A DNA stretch of 64,000 nt from Qipengyuania aquimaris (GCF_009827445.1 NZ_WTYI01000001.1:248001-312000); one strand, 5' to 3'; counted from the first letter of the stretch, positions 8,367 to 18,307 are shown. Notes: generated by a model not told the origin, from the sequence alone. Numbers and translations are program-made.

Positions 8367-9575
8367 ATGGCGGGCTCCAAGGGAAAGCAGGGCAAGGGCA
8401 CGCGCCTGGTGACGACGGGGCGGACGGGCGATTTCGCCGAACACGTGGTCAATCCGCCGGTTTGGCGGGCCAGCACGCATCTCTACCCCGATTGCGCGGC
8501 GCTGCGCGAAGGGCCCAAGGCGAATGAGGACGGGCGCTTCTTTTACGGCAGGCGCGGCGCGCCGACGCAATGGGCACTGTCGGACGCGCTGACCGAGCTT
8601 GAGCCTGGCGCACATGGCACGGTCCTCTACCCCAGCGGCGTTGCGGCCATCGTCGGGGCGCTCATGGCGGTGCTGAAGGCAGGCGACGTCCTGCTCGTTA
8701 CCGACAACGCCTATGACCCGACCCGAAATACGGCGATGGGCCTGCTCAAGCGCTTCGGTGTCGAGAACCGATTTTTCGACCCTCTCGACCTCGATGGATT
8801 TGCGGAAAAGTTCTGCGACCGGACCAAGGCGGTCATGCTGGAAAACCCCGGTAGCCTGACGATGGAATTGTGCGATATTCCTGCGCTCGCCGCGATTGCG
8901 AGGGATCAGGGTGCGGTCACCCTGATGGACAACACCTGGGCGACCTCGCTCGGCTTCCCGGCGCTGGAGCGCGGCTGCGACATTGCAATCATGGCGCTAA
9001 CCAAGCATGTCGGCGGCCATTCAGACCTGATGATGGGTTCCGCCAGCGCGGGCGAGCGCTGGTATCGCCGCCTGCGCATGACAGCGCAGCAGCTTGGCCA
9101 CGTCGTTTCGCCCGACGATGCGGCACTTGCACTCAGGGGGCTGAGGACGATGGGTGTGCGGCTGCAACGCGAAACAGCCAGCGCCCTCAAGATTGCACAG
9201 TGGCTGGAGGCGCGCGGCGATGTGGCGCAGGTGCTGTGCCCGGTCCTGCCCGGATCGTCGGGATACGAGCTTTATGAGCGCGACTTTACCGGCGGCTGCG
9301 GCCTGTTCAGCTTCGTTCTCAAGGACGGCGACGATGCGGCACGAGTGCGCCTGATCGATGCGTTGCAGCTGTTCGGCATCGGCTACAGCTGGGGCGGCTT
9401 CGAAAGCCTTGCCCTGCCGTTCGACGTGCCGAGCGTGCGCAGCGTGATGGATTGGCCCAAAGAAAATTGGGGGATTGGCGATAGCTGCGGAATTCGCCTA
9501 TCGATCGGTCTCGAAGATGCAGACGACCTGATCGCCGATCTCGATCAGGCCTTCGTGGCAATGGATAAAGGATAG
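8367..9575 (+). CDS. metC: Cystathionine beta-lyase (PLP enzyme)
   Basis: This 402-residue Cys/Met-metabolism PLP enzyme cleaves cystathionine to homocysteine, pyruvate and ammonia. The Schiff-base lysine is K213 in ALTKHVGGHSD. Upstream are the cofactor aspartate region TLMDNTWATSLGFPAL and the active-site FYGRRGAPTQWAL near 60-71. The TKHVGGHSD form together with TWAT is typical of the beta-lyase branch rather than gamma-synthases. It starts two bases after the sulfurtransferase stop and ends two bases before the MscS gene, so the three genes form one transcription unit. Confidence 0.92.
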   Translation: MAGSKGKQGKGTRLVTTGRTGDFAEHVVNPPVWRASTHLYPDCAALREGPKANEDGRFFYGRRGAPTQWALSDALTELEPGAHGTVLYPSGVAAIVGALMAVLKAGDVLLVTDNAYDPTRNTAMGLLKRFGVENRFFDPLDLDGFAEKFCDRTKAVMLENPGSLTMELCDIPALAAIARDQGAVTLMDNTWATSLGFPALERGCDIAIMALTKHVGGHSDLMMGSASAGERWYRRLRMTAQQLGHVVSPDDAALALRGLRTMGVRLQRETASALKIAQWLEARGDVAQVLCPVLPGSSGYELYERDFTGGCGLFSFVLKDGDDAARVRLIDALQLFGIGYSWGGFESLALPFDVPSVRSVMDWPKENWGIGDSCGIRLSIGLEDADDLIADLDQAFVAMDKG

Positions 9576-9577
9576 TC

Positions 9578-10645
9578 GTGCAGGGCGATACACCACCCGC
9601 AAGCAGTGAAACCCCGCAAGCCGATACGGTAGAGCAGGCTTGGTCCCTGGCCGAACCCGCGCCGGAAGAGACCGCCGTCGCGGCATCGGAAGGCATCAGG
9701 GAAGCGGTCAGCGAGAAGAGCGCCACGGTCGGGTCGATCGTCGACACGCTCGATTCCCTGGCGCTGAGCTTCGGCGACATGCGCATTTCGCTGTTCGACG
9801 TGCTGATCGTCGCCACAATCCTCGTCGGGGTGATCGCCTTTGCGTGGTTCATCAGTAAATTGTCGCGGCGGCTTGTGCGTCGCATCACAAGGCTGGACGA
9901 TACGCAGCAATTGCTGGTCGAGAAGATTATCACCATCGCCATCTGGGCGGCGGCATTCTTCCTCGGCATCGACCTGCTGGGCATCGACCTCACCGCGCTG
10001 GCGGTTTTCTCCGGTGCCTTCGGCCTCGCCATCGGTTTCGGTCTCCAGAAGACCTTCGGTAATTTGATCGCGGGGATCATCCTGTTGATGGACAAGTCGA
10101 TCAAGCCGGGAGACGTCATTGCAGTGACCGATGCCGCCGGCAACGAAAGCTTCGGCCAGATCCGCAAGATCGGCGTGCGCGCGGTTTCGGTGACGACCCG
10201 CGACCAGCGCGAATACCTCATCCCGAACGAAAACCTAATGATCAACCAGGTGGAAAACTGGTCCTATTCGTCGAAGAACGTGCGGATGCAGGTGCCGGTG
10301 GGCGTCAGCTACGAAGCCGATATGAAACTGGCAGAAGAGCTCATGCTCGAAGCGGCCAAGTCGTGCGACCGCGTGCTGAAAGCGCCGCCTCCCACCGTCT
10401 GGATGGCCGAATACGGCGATAACTCGGTCAATTTCATGATCCACTGCTGGATCAAGGATCCCGAAGACGGTGTCGGCAATGTGCGCAGTGCTGTGCTCAA
10501 GAAGCTGTGGTGGTTGTTCAAGGAGAACGGCATCGAAATCCCGTTCCCGCAGCGCGACCTGCATATCCGCTCGAGCGACCAGCTCGACCGCTGGTTCGAG
10601 ATGATGATGGCCCGCAGCGGCGGCGACCAGGTTACAAAAGAATAG
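9578..10645 (+). CDS. Small-conductance mechanosensitive channel (MscS family)
   Basis: The 355-residue protein has a hydrophilic N-terminus of about 70 residues, then three membrane segments: SLFDVLIVATILVGVIAFAW, IITIAIWAAAFFLGIDLLG and the pore-lining TM3 with alternating Gly/Ala (FSGAFGLAIGFGLQKTFGN). It continues into the beta domain GDVIAVTDAAGNESFGQIRKIGVRA and the C-terminal vestibule domain. It opens on membrane tension to release solutes. It starts with GTG two bases after the metC stop, with AAAGGA just upstream. Its presence in the metC operon has no obvious metabolic reason. Confidence 0.9.
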   Translation: MQGDTPPASSETPQADTVEQAWSLAEPAPEETAVAASEGIREAVSEKSATVGSIVDTLDSLALSFGDMRISLFDVLIVATILVGVIAFAWFISKLSRRLVRRITRLDDTQQLLVEKIITIAIWAAAFFLGIDLLGIDLTALAVFSGAFGLAIGFGLQKTFGNLIAGIILLMDKSIKPGDVIAVTDAAGNESFGQIRKIGVRAVSVTTRDQREYLIPNENLMINQVENWSYSSKNVRMQVPVGVSYEADMKLAEELMLEAAKSCDRVLKAPPPTVWMAEYGDNSVNFMIHCWIKDPEDGVGNVRSAVLKKLWWLFKENGIEIPFPQRDLHIRSSDQLDRWFEMMMARSGGDQVTKE

Positions 10646-10719
10646 TTTTGCGCGCGCACAGCGCTGATTTCAAAATCTGCGCTACCTGCCCACGCACTCA
10701 TTCTGATTGGCGCGCAAAA
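10646..10719. promoter_or_regulatory. Nested inverted repeats upstream of the cobA-cysIH operon
   Basis: Two symmetric elements fill the gap between mscS and cobA. The inner one, 10660-10683, has two 11-base half-sites (AGCGCTGATTT and AAATCTGCGCT) separated by CA, with one T/T mismatch. The outer one pairs TTTTGCGCGC (10646-10655) with GCGCGCAAAA (10710-10719). Either could be an operator for the sulfate-assimilation operon or a terminator for mscS. No long T run follows, which favours an operator or an RNA structure. Confidence 0.45.
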
Positions 10720-10742
10720 GCCATGCAGCGCATCTATGCGTC

Positions 10743-11501
10743 ATGGCAAATACCGGAACCATCTATCTCGTCGGCGCGGGGCCGGGCGATCCCGACCTCC
10801 TGACGCTGAGGGCTGCACGCCTGCTCGATCGCGCGCGGATCATCGTCCATGACGGTCTCGTCGATCCTGCAATTCTTGCGCTCGCCCATCCCGAGGCCGA
10901 GCTGATCTCGGTCGCGAAACAGCGTTCGAAGCACACCATGGCGCAGGAAGACATCTGCGACCTGCTGGTGCGCATTGCCCGCTCCGGCGAAGATGTCGTG
11001 CGCCTGAAGGGCGGCGATCCCTTCATTTTCGGGCGTGGTGGCGAAGAAGCGGAAGCGGCTCGCGCGGCGAATGTGCCGGTCGAAGTTGTCCCGGGCATCA
11101 GTGCCGCCAACGGCGCGGCGGCGGCAGCGCAGATTGCGCTCACCCATCGCGATGCATCCTCGATCGTCAGCTTCGTCGCTGGGCAGTGCAAGGGGCTGAA
11201 GGACCAGGACTGGGCCGGACTTGCCGGCAAGGGCCGCACTCTCGTCATCTACATGGGTGTGAAAACCGCGCCGCAGATTGCGGAAAAGCTAATGGAAGAC
11301 GGGCTCGCGCCCGACATGCCGGTGGCCGTGATCGAGAACGGTGCGCGCCCCGAAATGCGCGTGCTGCGCGCTCCGCTGGCTGCTCTTCCGGACCTCGTCG
11401 AAGCAGAACAGGTGGTCAGCCCCGCGCTGATCGTCATCGGCGAGGTGACGGCGCGCGATAACCTCTCGCTCGCGGCTCTTGCACAGGAGGCTGCGCGATG
11501 A
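10743..11501 (+). CDS. cobA: Uroporphyrinogen-III C-methyltransferase (SUMT)
   Basis: The 252-residue enzyme methylates uroporphyrinogen III twice with SAM to give precorrin-2, the siroheme precursor. It carries the family's N-terminal GAGPGDPDLLTLRAARLL and the second signature GGDPFIFGRGGEE, the full length of a stand-alone SUMT. ATG at 10743 fits the family start; an ATG-less extension to 10707 is not needed. It overlaps the DUF2849 gene by four bases, leading a five-gene operon that ends with cysH. The siroheme it feeds is the cofactor of the CysI-type reductase two genes on. The dehydrogenase/ferrochelatase step is encoded at 32986-33759. Confidence 0.94.
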   Translation: MANTGTIYLVGAGPGDPDLLTLRAARLLDRARIIVHDGLVDPAILALAHPEAELISVAKQRSKHTMAQEDICDLLVRIARSGEDVVRLKGGDPFIFGRGGEEAEAARAANVPVEVVPGISAANGAAAAAQIALTHRDASSIVSFVAGQCKGLKDQDWAGLAGKGRTLVIYMGVKTAPQIAEKLMEDGLAPDMPVAVIENGARPEMRVLRAPLAALPDLVEAEQVVSPALIVIGEVTARDNLSLAALAQEAAR

Positions 11502-11794
11502 GGATCTTGACCGGCAACGACCTCAAGACGGGTGCAGTCACCTGGTGGACCGGCAGCGACTGGTCCCTCCATGTCGAAGACGCCGTCGACGTGACCGGCA
11601 GCGAGGATGAAATCGCTCGCCGCGAAGAATCCGCCCGCCGCGTCAACGCGCCCTATGCGATCGACGCCACCATGGACGAAGGCAGCCCTCGTCCTTCGCA
11701 CATCAAGGATCGCGTTCGCGCGATCGGCCCGACGGTGCGTCCCGATCTCACTCTCAAACCCGCCGATCCCGACATCGGCAACTGGGTGATCTGA
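11498..11794 (+). CDS. DUF2849 protein of the sulfite-reduction operon
   Basis: This 98-residue protein opens MRILTGNDLKTGAVTWW, the pattern of DUF2849, a small family found next to sulfite reductase in alphaproteobacteria. It overlaps cobA by four bases (ATGA) and cysI by one base (TGATG), so translational coupling is very likely. There is no membrane span or cysteine pair. The function is unknown; an accessory role in siroheme delivery or sulfite reductase assembly is inferred from its fixed position between cobA and cysI. Confidence 0.85.
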   Translation: MRILTGNDLKTGAVTWWTGSDWSLHVEDAVDVTGSEDEIARREESARRVNAPYAIDATMDEGSPRPSHIKDRVRAIGPTVRPDLTLKPADPDIGNWVI

Positions 11795-13425
11795 TGTATA
11801 AGTACGATTCATACGACCAGCAGATGGTCGATGCCCGGGTCGAGGAATTCCGCGACCAGGCACGCCGCCGTCTGGAAGGAAAATTGACCGAAGACCAGTT
11901 CAAGCCGCTGCGGCTGATGAACGGGCTCTATCTCCAGCTGCACGCCTATATGCTGCGCGTCGCCATTCCCTATGGCACGCTCGACAGCCGACAGATGCAC
12001 GCGCTGGCCGATATCGCGGACAAGTACGACCGCGGATACGGGCACTTCACCACGCGCCAGAACATCCAGTACAACTGGATCAAGCTGGAAGATGCTGCCG
12101 ACATCCTGGCCGATCTGGCCAAGGTGGAAATGCACGCTATCCAGACCAGCGGGAACTGCATCCGCAATATCTCGTCGGATCACTTCGCTGGCGCAGCCGC
12201 CGATGAGGTCGTCGATCCAAGGCCTTATGCCGAATTACTGAGGCAATGGTCGAGCTTCCATCCCGAGTTCAGCTACCTGCCGCGCAAGTTCAAGATCGCC
12301 GTGATCGCCAGCGATACCGATCGTGCAGCCATGCGGTTGCATGACATCGGCATCCAGATCGTGGAGCAGGACGGCGAACTCGGCGCCGCCTTCTATGTCG
12401 GCGGAGGCATGGGCCGCACGCCGATGATCGCGCCCTGCATAAACCCCTTCGTCCCGCTCGACCAATTGGTCACTTATGCCGAGGCGTGTCTGCGGGTCTA
12501 CAACCGCCACGGACGGCGAGACAACAAGTACAAGGCGCGGATCAAGATCCTCGTCCACGAAATGGGCGCGGAAGAATACACCCGCCAGGTCGAGGCTGAA
12601 TTTGCACATCTGCTGGAGCAGGGCGTCGAACCGCCGTTCGCCGAACTTGAGCGCATCCGCACCTTCTTCGAGGACCCGCTTTTCGAAGCGGACCTGACCG
12701 ATGATATCGACCGCTCCGATCCCGATTTCGCCCTCTGGGTCGACCGCAATACGGTTGCACACAAGGCGGATGGATACGTGTCCGCCGTCATCAGCCTGAA
12801 GCCGGTGGGCGGAATTCCCGGCGACGCGACGACCGAACAGATGCACCTCATGGCCGACCTCGCACGGGATTACAGCTTCGACGAGCTGCGCGTGATGCAC
12901 ACGCAGAACATCGTCCTGCCGCACGTCCGCAAGGCCGACCTCCATGCGCTGTGGACCGCTCTGGAAGCAGCAGGGCTGGGCAGCCCGAACCTCGACACGG
13001 TCGAGGACATCATCGCCTGCCCCGGCCTCGATTACTGCAGTCTCGCCAATGCGCGCTCGATCCCCGTCGCGCAGCAGATTTCCGAGCGCTTCGCCGCCAA
13101 TGGCAAGACCGAGGCGCTCGGCCAGCTCAAGCTGAAGATTTCCGGATGCATCAATGCCTGCGGCCACCATCACGCAGGCCACATCGGCATTCTGGGCGTC
13201 GATAAGAAGGGCGTCGAAAACTACCAGCTCCTGCTCGGCGGGAGCGAGGCGGAGGATGTCAGTCTCGCCAAGATCACCGGCCCCGGCTTCGACGAAGCAG
13301 GCATCGTCGATGCGGTCGAAACCGCCGCCGACGTCTACCTGCGCGAACGCCAGGACGGCGAGCGCTTCCTCGACACTTACCGCCGTATCGGCATGACCCC
13401 CTTCAAGGAGGCCCTCTATGGCTGA
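11794..13425 (+). CDS. cysI: Siroheme/[4Fe-4S] sulfite reductase (nitrite/sulfite reductase family)
   Basis: The 543-residue protein is a CysI-type hemoprotein that reduces sulfite to sulfide with six electrons. It has duplicated parachute domains, with the substrate-arginine region GYGHFTTRQNIQYNW near 81-95. The cluster/siroheme cysteines are at C409, C415, C452 and C456 (C-x5-C ... C-x3-C), the exact spacing of the family. No CysJ flavoprotein is next to it, so the electron donor is probably ferredoxin or another carrier. Nitrite reduction is the alternative, but the cysH neighbour points to assimilatory sulfite reduction. Its last eight bases overlap the DUF934 gene. Confidence 0.94.
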   Translation: MYKYDSYDQQMVDARVEEFRDQARRRLEGKLTEDQFKPLRLMNGLYLQLHAYMLRVAIPYGTLDSRQMHALADIADKYDRGYGHFTTRQNIQYNWIKLEDAADILADLAKVEMHAIQTSGNCIRNISSDHFAGAAADEVVDPRPYAELLRQWSSFHPEFSYLPRKFKIAVIASDTDRAAMRLHDIGIQIVEQDGELGAAFYVGGGMGRTPMIAPCINPFVPLDQLVTYAEACLRVYNRHGRRDNKYKARIKILVHEMGAEEYTRQVEAEFAHLLEQGVEPPFAELERIRTFFEDPLFEADLTDDIDRSDPDFALWVDRNTVAHKADGYVSAVISLKPVGGIPGDATTEQMHLMADLARDYSFDELRVMHTQNIVLPHVRKADLHALWTALEAAGLGSPNLDTVEDIIACPGLDYCSLANARSIPVAQQISERFAANGKTEALGQLKLKISGCINACGHHHAGHIGILGVDKKGVENYQLLLGGSEAEDVSLAKITGPGFDEAGIVDAVETAADVYLRERQDGERFLDTYRRIGMTPFKEALYG

Positions 13426-13864
13426 CTTCGTTTCCGACACCGACACGCTCATCCGCTATCGCGAAGACGAGCCCGTCGATCACGCGGCGGTGACGGTCGA
13501 TTCCTTCCTCGACCAGTCGAACGCCAGCGCCGTGCGCGTGGAACCGGGCGACGATGCGCGCGAACTGATCCCGCATCTGGAACGTCTCGCGCTGGTGGAA
13601 GTGAACTTCCCCGCTTTCGGTGACGGGCGCGGATATTCCTCCGCTCGCCTGCTGCGCGAGGCCGGATACGAGGGCGAACTGCGCGCCGTGGGCGATGTGC
13701 TGGTCGATCAGGTCGCCTATATGCGCCGCTGCGGCTTCGATGCGTTCGAACCCGACGCGGCCTTGAACGAGGACGACCTCGAAACCGCTCTCTCGCGCTG
13801 GCCGGAAGTCTACCAGCCCGCCGCCGACAGTCGCACGCCGATCTGGGCCAAGCGGCACGCATGA
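13418..13864 (+). CDS. DUF934 protein of the sulfite-reduction operon
   Basis: The 148-residue protein contains VEVNFPAFGDGRGYSSARLL, the hallmark of DUF934, which accompanies sulfite reductase and APS reductase in proteobacteria. It overlaps cysI by eight bases and cysH by four. The DGRGYS segment suggests an anion-binding loop, but no activity is established to my knowledge. Position between the reductase and CysH implies a structural or electron-transfer accessory role (inference). Confidence 0.88.
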   Translation: MADFVSDTDTLIRYREDEPVDHAAVTVDSFLDQSNASAVRVEPGDDARELIPHLERLALVEVNFPAFGDGRGYSSARLLREAGYEGELRAVGDVLVDQVAYMRRCGFDAFEPDAALNEDDLETALSRWPEVYQPAADSRTPIWAKRHA

Positions 13865-14616
13865 ACGAAACGCACGCCATCGACCGGCTCGACACGGGGC
13901 CACGCTTCGCGGATCAGGACGCCATCCGCCTGAACCGAATGTTTCGCGGCACCGAAACGGAAGACTGGCTGCGCGCTGTGGTCGACGGCAATTTGGTGGG
14001 CGACATCGCTCTGGTTTCCAGCTTCGGAGCGGAAAGTGCGGCACTGCTGCATCTTGTCTCGCGGATCGACGACAGCATTCCGATCCTGTTCCTCGACACG
14101 GGCAAGCATTTTCCCGAAACGCTCGCCTATCGCGACGAATTGACGGATTTACTCGGCCTCAATCGGGTCGATCTCTATCCCGAGCTTTCCGATCTCGAAA
14201 AGCGCGACGAAACGGGTCTTCGCTGGTCATACGACCCGGACGGATGCTGCGAATTGCGCAAGGTGCGTCCGCTGGAAAAGGCGCTGGCGCGTTACGATGC
14301 CAGCCTCACGGGCCGCAAGGCGTTCCAGTCCACCACCCGCGCCAATCTGCCGCGTTTCGAAGTGGATACCTCGGATGCGCAGGGGCGGATGAAGATCAAC
14401 CCGCTGATCGACTGGGATGCGGACCGCATCGCTGCCTATTTCGAAGAGCACAAGCTACCGCGCCATCCGCTGGTGGAACGCGGTTTCCCCTCGATCGGCT
14501 GCTCGCCCTGTACCCGCGAGGTAAAGCCCGGCGAAGATCCGCGCGCCGGTCGGTGGAGCGGTTGGGACAAGGTGGAATGCGGCATCCACAAGCCGGGCGA
14601 GGAACCGTTCCTTTAA
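13861..14616 (+). CDS. cysH: Adenylyl-sulfate reductase (CysH family, APS type)
   Basis: This 251-residue enzyme reduces activated sulfate to sulfite with thioredoxin. The PP-loop-like SSFGAESAALLH is at 53-64 and the catalytic Cys240 lies in VECGIH. It also has the cysteine set C129-C130 and C214/C217 (CC...CSPC), which binds a [4Fe-4S] cluster. That set marks the APS-using branch, so PAPS is probably not the substrate. It is the last gene of the cobA operon and is followed by a GC-rich hairpin shared with the convergent lipoprotein gene. Confidence 0.94.
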   Translation: MNETHAIDRLDTGPRFADQDAIRLNRMFRGTETEDWLRAVVDGNLVGDIALVSSFGAESAALLHLVSRIDDSIPILFLDTGKHFPETLAYRDELTDLLGLNRVDLYPELSDLEKRDETGLRWSYDPDGCCELRKVRPLEKALARYDASLTGRKAFQSTTRANLPRFEVDTSDAQGRMKINPLIDWDADRIAAYFEEHKLPRHPLVERGFPSIGCSPCTREVKPGEDPRAGRWSGWDKVECGIHKPGEEPFL

Positions 14617-14623
14617 GAACAAA

Positions 14624-14651
14624 GGGCGCGAGGGACAGATCCCCCGCGCCC
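14624..14651 (-). terminator. GC-rich hairpin between convergent cysH and lipoprotein genes
   Basis: Arms GGGCGCG-A-GGG (14624-14634) and CCC-C-CGCGCCC (14641-14651) pair with one A/C mismatch around a six-base loop. On the minus strand the stem is followed by CTTTGTTCTT, so it fits an intrinsic terminator for the lipoprotein gene. The plus-strand side lacks a T run and would end the cysH operon less efficiently. Confidence 0.6.
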
Positions 14652-14664
14652 CGATTGGTTGAAC

Positions 14665-15087
14665 TCAGCTTTCTACGCGTTCGACGACCGCGGTTTCGCC
14701 GGCGGCATTGGTCGACGTCCAGACGCCGTCTTCGCCGATCTGCTCGGTGTTGCACTGCTGCTCTGCCGGCGTGTCATCGTCCACATAGGCTTCATCGGCA
14801 GTGTAGCAGTACTGGCTCGGCGACTTCTGCTCCCACCTTCCGGTCTCAACCACTTCGCCATTGAGCGACTGCGTGTAGGTTCCGTCGGTGCGAAGATCCT
14901 CGTCGTATACGTTACCGTCCGAAGAGGTGACACGGTACATGCCCGGGGTCGGCTGGCCGTCAGCAGCAATGCCGGACTCGTCCATCATCGCGGTTTCTTC
15001 TGCCGGTTCGTCTACGACTTCCTCTTCGGCAGCCTGCGAACAGCCTGCCAGAATCGCCGCGCTTGCGACGAGTATCAGTTTTCTCAT
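14665..15087 (-). CDS. Small lipoprotein of unknown function
   Basis: The 140-residue protein has a lipoprotein signal MRKLILVASAAILAGC with Cys16 as lipidation site. An acidic Glu-rich spacer follows, then a domain (from PGMYRVTSSDGNVYDED) with alternating strands of Thr, Tyr and Gly and two cysteines (YCYT and QQCN) that could form a disulfide. It looks like a small periplasmic beta-barrel or META-like fold. I do not recognise the family. Similar acidic small lipoproteins are common in sphingomonads. Confidence 0.75.
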   Translation of the reverse strand: MRKLILVASAAILAGCSQAAEEEVVDEPAEETAMMDESGIAADGQPTPGMYRVTSSDGNVYDEDLRTDGTYTQSLNGEVVETGRWEQKSPSQYCYTADEAYVDDDTPAEQQCNTEQIGEDGVWTSTNAAGETAVVERVES

Positions 15088-15199
15088 GAAGACCTCCACA
15101 GCGACCCGTGAATGAAGGCGGATATTTCCGCTCACGACTCGCAACCCTGACGCGAGACTAGGGGTGGAGAGCGGTAAGGGCAATTGCGCCCTTGCGAGA

Positions 15200-16111
15200 T
15201 CAGAGCCAGCCTTCCTCGCGATACCATTGCGCGGTCAGCTTAAGGCCTTCGCGGCTTTCGACATGCGGCTCCCACACGGCGGCGGGCACTTTCCTGGCGG
15301 AACGGGAAACCCAGTTCGGATGGGTCATGTAGCCGACCCGGTCAGCAGTCAGGCGGGCCTTGTCGCCGCGCAGAAGCTTGTCGGCCCTTGCACCCAGTTC
15401 CAGCACATTCTTGGGGAGGTGGGGGGCGAACACCCTGCGGCCCACGGCCTGCCCGATGGCTTTAGCCAGTTCGTCATGGCCCCAACCGCCCTCGCGCCCG
15501 TCGTCTGGTTCGAAGGTCTTGCGCCGCACAAGGGCGGGTGAGGCATCGACGAGGTCGAGCAGGAGGCGCGCAAGGTCGTTGACGTGGATGAGCGAGCTGG
15601 CGCCGCGCGGGGGCAGGGGGAGGAAGCCGAATTTCGCGCTGCGGAACATCTCGAAATAATCGACATCGCGCGGGCCATATACGCCGGGCGGTCGCACGGT
15701 CGTCCAGTCGAGGCCGCTCGCCTCGACCAGCTTTTCCGCTTCCGCCTTTGATGCGCCATAGGCCGACAGACCCGGCTCGCGCGCGGCGAGGGAGGAGACG
15801 AAGACGAAGCGCTTCACCTTCTTGGCCTTGGCGGCCTCGATCAGGCGGACGGTTCCTTCGACATTTGCCTCGCGGAAAGCAGCGGGGTCGGGGGTGTTGG
15901 TGAGACCTGCCACATGGATGACGGCGTCGGAGCCTTCGCAAAGTGTTTCCAGTGACACGGTGTCGGACAAGCTGCCGTCGATCCACTCCACCCCCACCAT
16001 TTCGTCCTGCGCGCGGCGAGTCAGCGCCCGAATTGTGATTTCCCGATCGCCAGCGATGTCGAGCACTGCCCGGCCGACGAAGCCGGTGGCCCCTGTCAGC
16101 GCGACGATCAT
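15200..16111 (-). CDS. NAD-dependent epimerase/dehydratase (extended SDR)
   Basis: This 303-residue protein begins MIVALTGATGFVGRAVLDIA, the TGxxGxxG cofactor motif of extended short-chain dehydrogenases. It has the strand pattern AVIHVAGLTN near 70 and a catalytic-type YGASKAEAEK near 135 (Y-x3-K). It resembles the atypical SDR5/complex I NDUFA9-like subgroup by length, but the substrate cannot be told. It overlaps proB by four bases (ATGA) and is the last gene of obgE-proB-SDR. Calling 16111 as start is supported by the glycine motif beginning at residue 7. Confidence 0.85.
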   Translation of the reverse strand: MIVALTGATGFVGRAVLDIAGDREITIRALTRRAQDEMVGVEWIDGSLSDTVSLETLCEGSDAVIHVAGLTNTPDPAAFREANVEGTVRLIEAAKAKKVKRFVFVSSLAAREPGLSAYGASKAEAEKLVEASGLDWTTVRPPGVYGPRDVDYFEMFRSAKFGFLPLPPRGASSLIHVNDLARLLLDLVDASPALVRRKTFEPDDGREGGWGHDELAKAIGQAVGRRVFAPHLPKNVLELGARADKLLRGDKARLTADRVGYMTHPNWVSRSARKVPAAVWEPHVESREGLKLTAQWYREEGWL

Positions 16112-17229
16112 GCCCGTACCATGTGGTCGCGGTGGACGACGGCGGCGCGGGGCGCATAGCCGAGCTTGTCGGCCTGCTCCTCTTCGCGCAGGCCCACGAT
16201 CTGGCGGCATTCGGCGGCGCTGTATTCGACCAGGCCCTGACCCAGCCGCTCGCCCTTCGCACCGTGGATTGCGACAAGGTCGCCGCGCTGGAAATCGCCC
16301 TCGACCGCCGTGAGGCCTGCCGCGAGCAGGCTGGCGCCGTTGGCGAGCGCGGCGGTGCAGCCGGGGTCGACGGTCAGCACGCCTGCCGGGGCAAGCCTGC
16401 CCGACAACCACGCCTTGCGTGCGCTCTCCTCGCCCTGTGCGGTGAAGAGCGTGCCGGTCCCGCTGTCCAGCGCCCTGCCTATAGGCGCGTCATGCGTGCC
16501 GTTGATGATCGCGAGGCAGATACCGGCGCGCTCGGCAATCCGCGCAGCCTGCAGCTTTGCCACCATGCCGCCAGAGCCCATGCCCGAACCCGATTCCGTG
16601 CTCGCCATGGCGATGACCTCGGGTGAAACGCCCTCGACCTTTTCGATCAGCTGCGCGCCATCTTCGCTCGGGAGGCGATCGTAGAGCCCGTCGACGTCGG
16701 AGAGCAGCAGGACCGCATCCCCGCCCGCAGCCTGCGCCACGCGGGCGGCCAGCCGGTCGTTGTCGCCGAAACGGATTTCTTCGGTCGCCACGCTGTCGTT
16801 CTCGTTGACCACCGGGACCGCGCCGGTTTCGACGAGCCGCTGCAGCGTTGCCGAGGCGTTGAGATAGCGCCTGCGATCCTCGAGGTCGCCCAGTGTCACC
16901 AGCATCTGCGCGGCGAGCATTCCACGTTCCGCCAGCGCCTCTCCCCAGACCCGCGCCAGTTCGACCTGCCCGACCGATGCCGCCGCCTGCGCGTCGGCAA
17001 GGCTTGCGCGGCCACCCTTCGGCAGGCCCAAGCGTGCGGCACCCAGCGCAATTGCGCCGGAGGACACGACGATGATCTCGGTGCCCGCTTCCCTCAGTTC
17101 AGCCAGTTCACCCGCCAGCGTCGCCAGCCAGTCGCGCCGCGCTTCGCCGTTTTCGATCAGCAGGGCCGAGCCGACCTTGACGATCAGCCGCCTGGCGGAA
17201 CGGATATCGGCGAGGGAGGCTATGGCCAT
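16108..17229 (-). CDS. proB: Glutamate 5-kinase
   Basis: ProB phosphorylates glutamate in the first step of proline synthesis. The 373-residue protein has the amino-acid-kinase domain (LIVKVGSALL near 15, VVSSGAIALG near 50, VPVVNENDSVA near 135, FGDNDRLAARVA near 150, SGSGMGSGGMVAKL near 205) and a C-terminal PUA domain (from about 275), the full-length bacterial type regulated by proline. The start MAIASLAD at 17229 lies seven bases after the obgE stop; an ATG at 17271 would overlap obgE. No proA is in the window. Confidence 0.94.
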   Translation of the reverse strand: MAIASLADIRSARRLIVKVGSALLIENGEARRDWLATLAGELAELREAGTEIIVVSSGAIALGAARLGLPKGGRASLADAQAAASVGQVELARVWGEALAERGMLAAQMLVTLGDLEDRRRYLNASATLQRLVETGAVPVVNENDSVATEEIRFGDNDRLAARVAQAAGGDAVLLLSDVDGLYDRLPSEDGAQLIEKVEGVSPEVIAMASTESGSGMGSGGMVAKLQAARIAERAGICLAIINGTHDAPIGRALDSGTGTLFTAQGEESARKAWLSGRLAPAGVLTVDPGCTAALANGASLLAAGLTAVEGDFQRGDLVAIHGAKGERLGQGLVEYSAAECRQIVGLREEEQADKLGYAPRAAVVHRDHMVRA

Positions 17230-17236
17230 CGCGCGG

Positions 17237-18307
<1,071 letters not shown>

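Noticed and set aside
12235-13452. A 405-codon frame antisense to cysI
   Set aside because: It is opposite to a sulfite reductase with exact Fe-S cysteine spacing and shows only low-complexity shadow sequence.
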